A stretch of 64,000 bases of DNA from Bacteroidales bacterium (GTDB lineage Bacteria; Bacteroidota; Bacteroidia; Bacteroidales; F082), in NCBI GenBank assembly GCA_017538795.1, contig JAFYIE010000011.1, positions 1-64,000 of the forward strand, given 5' to 3'. A program made the translations under genes and the position numbers. Below the pieces are notes generated by a model. That model made no database searches. It was not told the DNA's origin and saw only the letters and a program-made list of their open reading frames with translations. Position 1 is the first letter of the stretch. The number at the start of each line of letters is the position of its first letter. Positions 18,298 to 25,801 of the stretch are shown piece after piece.

Positions 18298-19611
18298 CTA
18301 ATCTTTAACTATCGAATAAACAATTCGCAGGCTCATTCTGTCGTCGGCACCATTGCTTCCTGGTCCGTGGAATGCCCAACGATGAGGCACCAAAGAACCC
18401 TGGTCGACGTAAAGTAAAATACCGTTACAGTCGGTGGCATAGGTGCCGTTCTGTATTAAATTTTGGATATATTCAGTGATTCTGAACCAAACATTTCTGT
18501 CGGTATTATTGTAATATCCGCCAAAATAATCCGAGCTCACAAGCTGGTCGGGAAGAATCACGTATGTGGTGTCTGTATCAAATTTAGCGGCAGCGGCGAC
18601 CAATTTGGTTGGCGGAGCGTAAAAATTCGTATCGGCGTCAACAGCACCGTTCAAAACAAGTTTCGCCTCGTTTATGATGACATTACCGTCCAAAGTATCG
18701 GCCCATTGCTGAATATTCGGGAATTTAACCCAAACTCTGGTTCCGGCAGCGCCTTGAACATACAACTTCTGGTTACTCGTGGTATCATTGAAAGTTATCT
18801 CTGAATTCGAATAATCGTGGGTGTAGTGGTTAAATCTAACATCCGAAGAAGTCACCTTGAAATCGTATTTCATAACGGTATCGGCTTCGTTGTGATAATA
18901 AAGACGAAGATATGAATAGCTATGGGTAAGGTTGAAGGAAACCGCCGAAGCCGCAATATCGTCTTTATCGCACACCAGATGCAAACCTTTGAAAAACGAC
19001 TTGAAGACAGTGTCGGCCGCATATTCATTCGACATAAGCTTTTCAGCCAGAGACATTGACATAGGAATATGAAGCACGCCTCTGTCGATGATTGTGTCGA
19101 CTGGTGTCAAAGGTCTTGGAACGAATGTAAAATCTGTTTCTTCTGTTAAATTTTCCGATTCGCACTGCAGCACCATGTTCGACTTATATGTCGAATCGGC
19201 AAACATATCTTCCGCAATTTCAAAAATCCTTAAAGTAAGCTGTTTGTCGGTTGTGTCGCCATAATATCCGTTATAACAAATATCCAAATAAATAGAGTCG
19301 GCAACGGCGTTTTCGCCCCACGACAAGCTACTTGTACTTAACGAGAGTTGCGTATAGAAATCGAAGTTAGAGTTACCGAAAACAGGGTCATTCATGTTAC
19401 CGATGAAAGCGTATCCCAACTGTTTTGTGCTCAAAGAAGGCACGGTAAATGTGCTCGTTGTGATATTATCTTGGTCGTTAAACCATATTGTATCAACGAT
19501 ATAATTATTTGTAGGCTCCAAATTGTTGCCTATTGTTTTTGTGGTTTTTCTGCAAGACAAACAACCTATCAGGCTTATTATTAAAACAAGTGTCAGAGCA
19601 CGAATTTTCAT
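18298..19611 (-). CDS. DUF4270 family lipoprotein
   Basis: The protein has 437 residues. An N-terminal lipoprotein-type signal (ending GCLSC near residue 20) precedes a beta-rich body with the family features: an early NNLEPT-NYIVDTI region, 'YAFIGNMNDPVFG' near 70, and repeated D-S-x-Y/L patterns. DUF4270 is typical of Bacteroidota and often sits beside the short glycogen-synthase-like gene, as here (overlap four bases). It is probably outer-membrane-anchored; the function is not known. Confidence 0.85.
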   Translation of the reverse strand: MKIRALTLVLIISLIGCLSCRKTTKTIGNNLEPTNNYIVDTIWFNDQDNITTSTFTVPSLSTKQLGYAFIGNMNDPVFGNSNFDFYTQLSLSTSSLSWGENAVADSIYLDICYNGYYGDTTDKQLTLRIFEIAEDMFADSTYKSNMVLQCESENLTEETDFTFVPRPLTPVDTIIDRGVLHIPMSMSLAEKLMSNEYAADTVFKSFFKGLHLVCDKDDIAASAVSFNLTHSYSYLRLYYHNEADTVMKYDFKVTSSDVRFNHYTHDYSNSEITFNDTTSNQKLYVQGAAGTRVWVKFPNIQQWADTLDGNVIINEAKLVLNGAVDADTNFYAPPTKLVAAAAKFDTDTTYVILPDQLVSSDYFGGYYNNTDRNVWFRITEYIQNLIQNGTYATDCNGILLYVDQGSLVPHRWAFHGPGSNGADDRMSLRIVYSIVKD

Positions 19612-20411
19612 AGTTCCTTTATTTTATCATAAAACTCGTTGTATGCATCAACGTAATTTTCTTCTCCTTGGTATTCAAGAATCGGTTTATTTAAAGATCT
19701 TGCGTATTTTTCAACCTCAGGATTGATATTCGGGCTTGCCATCACTATGCCGTCGGCGAAATCGAGTGCCGACTTCTGAATGTTAGCATACACTGGGTTT
19801 TTGAGCCATTTTATTTCTTTCGCCACGATTCCTGGCATCTTTAGCTTCTTTTCATAGCTTTCGTTGAAGCTGCCTTCAAAATCGTCGTTATAAAGAGAAT
19901 AGATCACTTTTGAGTCGCTGAACAGCGGGTTGTCTTTGAACGCGCGTTTGATGTAAAGAGGCACGAGTGATGTCATCCAGCCGTGGCAATGAATGATATC
20001 AGGTGGCCAGTTGAGCTTTCTCACCGTCTCGATGACACCGCGTGAGAAGAACACTGTACGGTCGTCGTTATCCTCAAACAAAACGCCGTCTTTGTCAGCG
20101 ATTGTCGACTTTCTCTTAGTGAACAAATCATCGTTATCTATGAAATAAATCTGGATTCGGGCCTTTTGAATCGAAGCCACTTTGATAATCAACGGGTGGT
20201 CTGTGTCGTTGATAATCATATTCATACCCGAAAGACGTATCACTTCATGCAGTTGGTTACGAAATTCGTTAATGTTTCCGAATCGCGGCATGAAGATACG
20301 GATTTCTTTTCCCTTTTCCTGAATCCCCTGCGGTAAGTATCTGCCAATCAAGGACATCGGAGTCTCTTTGAGATACGGCGTGATTTCTTGGTGGATAAAT
20401 AATACCTTCAT
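19608..20411 (-). CDS. Glycogen/starch synthase, N-terminal GT5 domain only
   Basis: The protein has 267 residues. The sequence matches the N-terminal catalytic domain of GT5 glycogen synthases (MKVLFIHQEITPYLKETPMS, and HCHGWMTSLVPLY near 140). The C-terminal GT-B half that binds ADP-glucose is absent. This short form is standard in many Bacteroidota, not a truncation seen only here. Whether it alone makes glycogen is uncertain. It heads the operon with DUF4270, PPIase and pheS, from a TAATTTTG promoter at 20436-20443. Confidence 0.87.
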   Translation of the reverse strand: MKVLFIHQEITPYLKETPMSLIGRYLPQGIQEKGKEIRIFMPRFGNINEFRNQLHEVIRLSGMNMIINDTDHPLIIKVASIQKARIQIYFIDNDDLFTKRKSTIADKDGVLFEDNDDRTVFFSRGVIETVRKLNWPPDIIHCHGWMTSLVPLYIKRAFKDNPLFSDSKVIYSLYNDDFEGSFNESYEKKLKMPGIVAKEIKWLKNPVYANIQKSALDFADGIVMASPNINPEVEKYARSLNKPILEYQGEENYVDAYNEFYDKIKEL

Positions 20412-20435
20412 TTTTTTAAGTCAAAAATTAACTTA

Positions 20436-20443
20436 CAAAATTA
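20436..20443 (-). promoter_or_regulatory. -7 element TAATTTTG for the glycogen synthase-pheS operon
   Basis: Minus-strand TAATTTTG lies 24 bp upstream of the ATG at 20411. It is the only good match in the short gap after the DUF3109 gene. Confidence 0.5.
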
Positions 20444-20482
20444 AGCAATTTTTTTGGAATAATGCAAAAAAAAGTGAAAAAA

Positions 20483-21040
20483 TTAATGTATTTGCTTTAT
20501 CAGGCGCTCATACCAAGCTTCACCAAACCTACGAATCAAAGGATCTTTCAGAAATTTATATAACGGAATGCCTTCTTTTTCGCCATAACGCTTCGCGGGC
20601 ACGCACACGCTCCACTCGTGGTACATTATATACGTGAATCCGTCTTTTTCCATCAGCCTTATCGGGTAAAGATGGCAGCTGATAGGTTTCCAAAAATCGA
20701 TTTTGCATTCTTTATAAGCCTTTTCGATGGCGCAAAGTGCAGTTCCGTTTTCATGAAAATACACAAAAGCGCATTCCTCTCCATTGACGAGCTGCGTGGT
20801 CATGTAGCCGAAGTCGTCGTAGTCGTAAACATCGTTTTTCTCTATCGCTTTGATTCCTTCGGGGCGCATGTAAGGTTTGATTTTTTCAATATTCTCTTCA
20901 ATAATGCCGACTTCATCGGGTTCAAGTGGAGCGCCAGCGTCGCCTGCCACACAGCATTCGCCCTTGCAGCGTGCCAACTGGCAGCAGAAACGGGCATTGA
21001 GAAACTCGTCGGTTACTATAACGTTGTCAATTATAATCAT
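20483..21040 (-). CDS. DUF3109 family cysteine-rich protein
   Basis: This 185-residue cytoplasmic protein has spaced cysteines: FCCQLARCKGECC near residue 20, then ECAF, ALCAI, ECKIDFWKPISCHLYPIR and SVCV. The pattern is that of the DUF3109/YkgJ-like group thought to bind zinc or an iron-sulfur cluster; the function is unknown. The start at 21040 is chosen because the family begins MIIID, and because a perfect TATCTTTG promoter ends four bases upstream, which excludes the longer in-frame start at 21073. Confidence 0.86.
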   Translation of the reverse strand: MIIIDNVIVTDEFLNARFCCQLARCKGECCVAGDAGAPLEPDEVGIIEENIEKIKPYMRPEGIKAIEKNDVYDYDDFGYMTTQLVNGEECAFVYFHENGTALCAIEKAYKECKIDFWKPISCHLYPIRLMEKDGFTYIMYHEWSVCVPAKRYGEKEGIPLYKFLKDPLIRRFGEAWYERLIKQIH

Positions 21041-21044
21041 GCTG

Positions 21045-21052
21045 CAAAGATA
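21045..21052 (-). promoter_or_regulatory. -7 element TATCTTTG abutting the DUF3109 start codon
   Basis: Only four bases separate the element from the ATG, the same spacing as at 630-642. Transcription should start at or next to the start codon. Confidence 0.6.
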
Positions 21053-21068
21053 CAAAATTTTATTTAAC

Positions 21069-21140
21069 GTCATTAGTCGTCATTATCGAATTGCCACCTT
21101 TCTTCGAAAGCTGAAGATTCTCTAATTGACGACTAATGAC
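21069..21140. repeat. TAGTC hairpin repeat, copy B1 (72 bp)
   Basis: The arms GTCATTAGTCGTC and GACGACTAATGAC are exact inverted repeats. The core CTTTCTTCGAAAG is a small hairpin preceded by TGCCACC. The length and plan are identical to the copies at 61574 and 63559. The gap 21041-21391 holds this element, a remnant, copy B2 and the topA promoter, and no gene. Confidence 0.75.
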
Positions 21141-21164
21141 TATTTTCCAGCATTCAACTTTTGC

Positions 21165-21199
21165 AGGAAGGTAGCAGCTAAAGAATGATGATTGACGAC
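21165..21199. repeat. Half-element remnant of the hairpin repeat
   Basis: AGGAAGGTAGCAGC followed by AATGATGATTGACGAC resembles one half of the 72-bp elements (compare GGAAGGTGGCAGCCGAAAA at 63597) but lacks the matching arm. It sits between copies B1 and B2. Confidence 0.4.
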
Positions 21200-21209
21200 G
21201 TAGTGTCGT

Positions 21210-21285
21210 TAGTCTTTGGTCGTCAATTAGAGAGCCTCAGCGAGCGCAGCGAGGTGCCAGCTCGAATAATGACGACTAAAGACTA
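21210..21285. repeat. TAGTC hairpin repeat, copy B2
   Basis: The arms TAGTCTTTGGTCGTCA and TGACGACTAAAGACTA pair with one mismatch. The interior is nearly the reverse complement of the copy at 63472-63542, including the GC-rich core (CTCAGCGAGCGCAGCGAGG) and GCCAGCTCGA. Confidence 0.7.
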
Positions 21286-21362
21286 TGCGCCGTAATCAAT
21301 TGAAAATCAGTATGATTAAAATTTTTTAAAAAATTTATTTCATTTTTAAAATAATAATGTAG

Positions 21363-21370
21363 TAATTTTG
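21363..21370 (+). promoter_or_regulatory. -7 element TAATTTTG for topA
   Basis: TAATTTTG lies 21 bp before the topA ATG at 21392, in an A/T-rich stretch after repeat copy B2. Confidence 0.55.
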
Positions 21371-21391
21371 CAGCGCGAAAAAAATTGAATT

Positions 21392-23707
21392 ATGGTAAAG
21401 AATCTTGTGATTGTTGAGTCTCCGGCTAAGGCTAAGACGATAGAAGGCTTTTTGGGAAAAGAGTTTACGGTGAAATCGAGTTACGGACACGTAAGAGACC
21501 TGAATAAATCGACCTTGAGTTTGGACATGGAACATGGTTTCCAGCCCGAATATGAGGTTCCAGACGATAAAAAACATCTTGTTGCGGAATTGAAGAAATT
21601 GTCAGCGGGCGCCGAGATGGTGTGGCTGGCATCCGATGAGGACCGCGAGGGAGAATCAATTTCATGGCATCTGTTTGAGACACTGGGCTTGAGCGAGGAT
21701 AAATACCGCCGTATTGTGTTCCACGAAATCACAAAGCCGGCTATTTTGCATGCTATCGACAACCCGCGTAAGATCGACATGGACCTTGTAGCCGCTCAGC
21801 AGGCACGCCGCGTCCTCGACCGTCTTGTAGGTTACGAGCTTTCACCACTTCTCTGGAAGAAGGTGAAACCAGCACTTTCAGCAGGTCGCGTACAGAGTGT
21901 GGCAGTGCGCCTCATCGTTGAGCGCGAAGACGAAATCAAGAACTTCGTCAACAGCAGCGCATACCGCGTAACGGCGAACTTTTCGTTCACCATCGACAAC
22001 CACGAATATCAGCTGTTTGCCGAGCTTCCTACACGTTTCGAGAAGGAAGAGGAAGCATATAAATTCCTTGAGGACTGCAAGAGCGCGGGATACACCATCA
22101 AGGCGGTGGAGAAGAAGCCTGTTTCAAAATGCCCGGCACCTCCGTTCACAACCTCAACATTGCAGCAAGAGGCGGGACGTAAGCTTGGTTTCTCGGTGAG
22201 CAACACTATGCGTATCGCCCAGCAGCTCTACGAATCAGGAAAGATCACATACATGCGTACCGATAGCGTCAACCTCTCAACATTCGCACTCGGTCAGGCC
22301 AAGAAAGAAATCGAGAATTTGTACGGCGCACAATACGTAAAAACAAGACAATTCACAACAAAGACCAAGGGCGCGCAGGAAGCTCACGAAGCTATCCGCC
22401 CGACATATCTTGACCAGCAGACCATCAAAGGTACAGCCGACGAGCGCAAGCTTTACGAGCTCATCTGGAAACGTACCATCGCATCGCAAATGGCTGACGC
22501 TCAGATAGAAAAGACACTGGTCAACATCGACGTTTCTAATTCTGACAAAGACTTTGTGGCATCAGGCGAGGTGGTTTTGTTCGACGGATTCCTCAAGGTT
22601 TATATCGAAAGTGTCGACGATGAGAACGGTGAAAACGTCAACAGCATGCTGCCGCCAATGAGAGTCGGTCAGGTACTCGATTTGGACAAGATGGAGGCAC
22701 AGCAGCGTTTTGCACGCAAGCCTTTCAGATACACTGAAGCCAGCTTGGTGAAGAAAATGGAAGAACTCGGTATCGGCCGTCCTTCAACATACGCTCCTAC
22801 AATTTCGACAATTCAGAAGAGAGAATATGTCGAAAAGAAAGACATCGCAGGCGAGACACGCACATACAAGATTTACACTCTGAAAAAGAACAAAATCACC
22901 GAAAAGACCGGCAAGGAAAACATAGGTTATGAAAAGGCAAAGCTCGTTCCGACTGACATAGGTATTTTGGTTAACAAGTTCTTAATCAGCTACTTCGAGA
23001 CTATCGTTGATTACAACTTCACCGCCAACGTGGAGAAGGAGTTCGATAAGATTGCCGAAGGTCGCTGCGAGTGGAACAAGATGATTAAGGATTTCTACAA
23101 AGACTTCCACAAAACAATTACGGAAACATCAGATAATTCAGGCAAATTCAGCGGTGAGAAGCTCCTTGGCGTTGACCCTGTCTCAGGCAAAAACGTGTAT
23201 GTTAAAATCGGTCGTTTCGGTCCGGTTGCACAGATTGGCGACACCGAATCGGAAGAGAAACCTAAATTTGCAGGTTTGCACAAAGATCAGAGCATCGAGA
23301 CCATCACTTTGGACGAGGTTTTGGATTTATTCGCATTCCCACGTTCATTGGGCGAGTACGAAGACGCTGAGATTCAGGTTGCAATCGGTCGTTTCGGTCC
23401 GTATTTGAAGCACAAAAACGCTTTCTACAGCCTCTCGAAACTCGACGATCCGTCATTGGTGACATTCCAACGCGCCATCGAAATCATCGAGAGCAAGCGC
23501 AAATCGGATGCCGACAACGTGGTGACCACCTATCCAGAAGATAAAGATATGTTGGTTCTTCGCGGCCGTTTCGGAATCTACATTTCCTACAAGAAAGCAA
23601 ATTACAAGATTCCACGCAACTACGACGCAAACAATTTGAGTTATCAGGACTGCCTGGATATCGTGAATAATCCGGATAATGCGTCGAAGAAGAGAGGAAA
23701 GAAGTAG
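21392..23707 (+). CDS. topA: DNA topoisomerase I
   Basis: This type IA topoisomerase relaxes negative supercoils. It has 771 residues. The Toprim domain starts NLVIVESPAKAKTIEGFLG with DEDREGESISWH near 90. The active-site tyrosine is in ITYMRTDSVNLS near 290. RPSTYAPTISTIQKR follows near 470. Instead of the C-terminal zinc fingers of E. coli, the last about 180 residues hold repeated 'GRFGP(Y/V)' modules (KIGRFGPV, AIGRFGPYLK, LRGRFGIY), the usual Bacteroidota C-terminus. A strong terminator follows. Confidence 0.97.
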   Translation: MVKNLVIVESPAKAKTIEGFLGKEFTVKSSYGHVRDLNKSTLSLDMEHGFQPEYEVPDDKKHLVAELKKLSAGAEMVWLASDEDREGESISWHLFETLGLSEDKYRRIVFHEITKPAILHAIDNPRKIDMDLVAAQQARRVLDRLVGYELSPLLWKKVKPALSAGRVQSVAVRLIVEREDEIKNFVNSSAYRVTANFSFTIDNHEYQLFAELPTRFEKEEEAYKFLEDCKSAGYTIKAVEKKPVSKCPAPPFTTSTLQQEAGRKLGFSVSNTMRIAQQLYESGKITYMRTDSVNLSTFALGQAKKEIENLYGAQYVKTRQFTTKTKGAQEAHEAIRPTYLDQQTIKGTADERKLYELIWKRTIASQMADAQIEKTLVNIDVSNSDKDFVASGEVVLFDGFLKVYIESVDDENGENVNSMLPPMRVGQVLDLDKMEAQQRFARKPFRYTEASLVKKMEELGIGRPSTYAPTISTIQKREYVEKKDIAGETRTYKIYTLKKNKITEKTGKENIGYEKAKLVPTDIGILVNKFLISYFETIVDYNFTANVEKEFDKIAEGRCEWNKMIKDFYKDFHKTITETSDNSGKFSGEKLLGVDPVSGKNVYVKIGRFGPVAQIGDTESEEKPKFAGLHKDQSIETITLDEVLDLFAFPRSLGEYEDAEIQVAIGRFGPYLKHKNAFYSLSKLDDPSLVTFQRAIEIIESKRKSDADNVVTTYPEDKDMLVLRGRFGIYISYKKANYKIPRNYDANNLSYQDCLDIVNNPDNASKKRGKK

Positions 23708-23737
23708 TTTAGAGTTGAGAGTGTAGAGTTTAAAGTA

Positions 23738-23765
23738 GAGACGGTTTGCGAACCGTCTCTTTTTT
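23738..23765 (+). terminator. Rho-independent terminator of topA
   Basis: GAGACGGTT and AACCGTCTC form a nine-base-pair stem around a TGCG loop and are followed by six T. It ends eight bases before the stop of the convergent ORF6N gene. Confidence 0.85.
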
Positions 23766-23772
23766 GTTTATT

Positions 23773-24690
23773 TTACAACAATAACATAATTATTTCTTTT
23801 CCGATTTCCATTTTAGAAAATGCAAAAACTCTCTTTCCCAAATCCTTTATTGAGGCTCCAATGTGGTAAACATCGTCATCAATGATTAGAAATCTGTCGT
23901 GAAATTTCTTTAAAACCTTAATGTTTATTGGCGGATATTGAGAATTATGCTTTGTCAAATCCAATTTTAGGTTTTTAGTTATAGATGATGTATAAATAGT
24001 CGCCGAAACATTTTCATTTCGTTTATTCAAAATAGTTAAAATATTTTCGTCTATATAATTATCAATTAAAATAATCTCTTTTTCTGCTTTTTTAATCAGA
24101 TTTGATATAAAAACGTAAGAATCAAAGATTTGTCCATCATTAAAAATGCCTTGAGTTTCAATGGTTTTATCCTTGTCCATCAATAAAAATACCTCATTTA
24201 TCCTTCGTTCATTATCCAAAACATGTAAGTCTGTTTCAATCATATGATGTTTTAACGACTCTATTTCAGTGAAAACTTTTGCATTATCGACTATAAAATG
24301 TCGCATTGCCACGAAAGCCCTGATAATCTTGACACTTTCCTCTACTGCGGTCTTGGTTTTCAACACCGAAGCAAGCATCGCTACACCTTGCTCGGTGAAA
24401 GCATAAGATAATTTTCTATTACCTCCTTTCTTTGATGTCGCATTTTGCGATATCAAAGAAATTGCATTGTTATTATGTTCATAGTTATTTTGCTCTTCCT
24501 TTGTTAACTGGAAGCAAAAATCTTCAGGAAACCGTTCTTTATTACGCTTTACCTGTTCGTTTAAACGACTTGTTTTTACGCCGTAAATATCGGCTAAGTC
24601 TCTGTCTATCATCACCTGACGATTGCGAATTATTATAATCTTTCGCCCGATATCGTCATTTGGCACTAAATTATTATTTTCCATATTCAT
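23773..24690 (-). CDS. ORF6N domain protein with C-terminal PLD-like segment
   Basis: The protein has 305 residues. The N-terminal ORF6N/KilA-N-type DNA-binding domain (about 12-110) shows 'VMIDRDLADIYGVKTSRLNEQVKRN' in two contiguous parts and the 'YAFTEQGVAMLASVL' element. A helical middle leads to a C-terminal region with FHDRFLIID then YHIGASIKDLGK, reminiscent of half a phospholipase D active site (HxK with Arg for Lys). Many Bacteroidota carry such genes singly; they derive from phage-type regulators. A/T-rich composition and isolation suggest horizontal origin (inference). Two starts six bases apart (24690, 24684) are possible. A 15-bp inverted repeat includes the start codon. Confidence 0.82.
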   Translation of the reverse strand: MNMENNNLVPNDDIGRKIIIIRNRQVMIDRDLADIYGVKTSRLNEQVKRNKERFPEDFCFQLTKEEQNNYEHNNNAISLISQNATSKKGGNRKLSYAFTEQGVAMLASVLKTKTAVEESVKIIRAFVAMRHFIVDNAKVFTEIESLKHHMIETDLHVLDNERRINEVFLLMDKDKTIETQGIFNDGQIFDSYVFISNLIKKAEKEIILIDNYIDENILTILNKRNENVSATIYTSSITKNLKLDLTKHNSQYPPINIKVLKKFHDRFLIIDDDVYHIGASIKDLGKRVFAFSKMEIGKEIIMLLL

Positions 24691-24760
24691 AAAATTTATT
24701 ATACGTACCTATTCCCTTTCGCCATCAAGCGATTTCATCTTCAGTTAATAAATTTTATGA
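24687..24760. promoter_or_regulatory. 15-bp inverted repeat over the ORF6N start codon
   Basis: The arms at 24687-24701 and 24746-24760 are perfect inverted copies of an A/T-rich 15-mer (core AAAATTTATTA), 44 bases apart. One arm contains the start codon, so the site could be an operator for self-control or an RNA stem hiding the start. Either role is inference. Confidence 0.5.
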
Positions 24761-24832
24761 TGCTCTTTGATTTTTGTATTAAATCGATGACAAAGATACA
24801 AAATATTTTCAAATTGTGAGACTTTTATTGAA

Positions 24833-24867
24833 AAAAATGCTGTGCGGAGCCAATTGGCTCCGCACAG
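24833..24867 (-). terminator. Rho-independent terminator after the LRR-type T9SS gene
   Basis: A perfect 28-bp palindrome at 24840-24867 (half-site CTGTGCGGAGCCAA) is followed on the minus strand by GCATTTTTTTC. The T-run and the CCGCACAG arm match the terminator at 5417-5450. Confidence 0.85.
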
Positions 24868-24875
24868 AGTCTTCA

Positions 24876-25796
24876 TTATTTCACAACAATCTTTTCTGAA
24901 AATTCTTTCCCGTCGGACATTTTCACTTTAATTACATAAAAGCCTGCATTAAGACTTGAGATGTCAATGGTATTGAGGTTGTTTTTTTGCGATTTGACAA
25001 ATCGGCCGTCTAAAGAAAAAATGTCTATCACAACGGGTATAGGTTCATCATCCACTTCCAGAACATTTTCACAGTCTTCTATAAACGTTGAAAAACCGCC
25101 GGAACTATCATGCCATGGCGAGTTTTCATATTTGGTTTTGCTTCCACAAGGAACGATGAGAGTTGAGCAGCCGAACCCATCAAACTGAAAAATAGTAGTG
25201 TTGTTGGTATCGTATCCTAAAGCTGGAGGTTCTTCCGCCAGTGACACAGCTTTCGTGAAATTGGAACAAAACTCAAAAGCGTGTGAGCCTATGAAGTCTA
25301 CAGAATTTGGAATTGTCAGAGTTCCATCGAATCCGATGCAAAACATGAAAGCGCATCCGTAGATTTTAGTAACCGACGGAGGAATAGTCAAAGAACCTGT
25401 AAAGCCATGACACCCGTTGAAAGCATGAGCACTTATTATCTCAACAGAATTGGGGATGATCAAATTGCCTGACAAACTGTCGCATTTTACGAAAGCGGCA
25501 TATCCTATTTCAGTCACATTGTTGCCAATGGTCAGTGTTCCATGAAGGCTATGTGTGTTAGCGAAAGCACGATATCCAATGCGAGTGACCGGATAGTCGT
25601 TTCCATTGTGTGACACAAAGTCGGGGATATCGATCGACCCCGTCGCCTCGTCGCCGTCAACATGTCCGGTGACAGTTACCGAAACGCCATCATCGTTGAC
25701 GGAATACAGCAATTTGCCGGCAGTAAACGTTGCTTGAGCGTTCACTGCCAATATTCCACAAAGCAACGATATAACAAATGTATATAGTCTTTTCAT
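24876..25796 (-). CDS. Secreted BspA-like leucine-rich-repeat protein with T9SS domain
   Basis: The protein has 306 residues. A signal peptide (about 1-20, ending VNAQ) precedes five or so tandem units of about 23-24 residues of the LRR_5/BspA type, seen as repeated 'G-LTIPNSV--IG--AF--C' patterns. The C-terminal about 60 residues carry a T9SS-type tail (IDIFSLDGRFV, then 'LNAGFYVIKV', ending KIVVK). BspA-like repeats mediate binding to host or bacterial surfaces in relatives. It lies five bases after the 735-residue protein gene and is the last gene of a three-gene operon headed by a TPR regulator. Confidence 0.85.
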   Translation of the reverse strand: MKRLYTFVISLLCGILAVNAQATFTAGKLLYSVNDDGVSVTVTGHVDGDEATGSIDIPDFVSHNGNDYPVTRIGYRAFANTHSLHGTLTIGNNVTEIGYAAFVKCDSLSGNLIIPNSVEIISAHAFNGCHGFTGSLTIPPSVTKIYGCAFMFCIGFDGTLTIPNSVDFIGSHAFEFCSNFTKAVSLAEEPPALGYDTNNTTIFQFDGFGCSTLIVPCGSKTKYENSPWHDSSGGFSTFIEDCENVLEVDDEPIPVVIDIFSLDGRFVKSQKNNLNTIDISSLNAGFYVIKVKMSDGKEFSEKIVVK

Positions 25797-25801
25797 GCTA
25801 T

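Noticed and set aside
19608..20411. Truncated glycogen synthase pseudogene
   Set aside because: The one-domain length is the usual form in many Bacteroidota, and the gene is intact within a tight operon.
21041..21391. CRISPR-like array
   Set aside because: The repeats are palindromic, of mixed orientation and irregularly spaced, with no spacer pattern and no cas genes.
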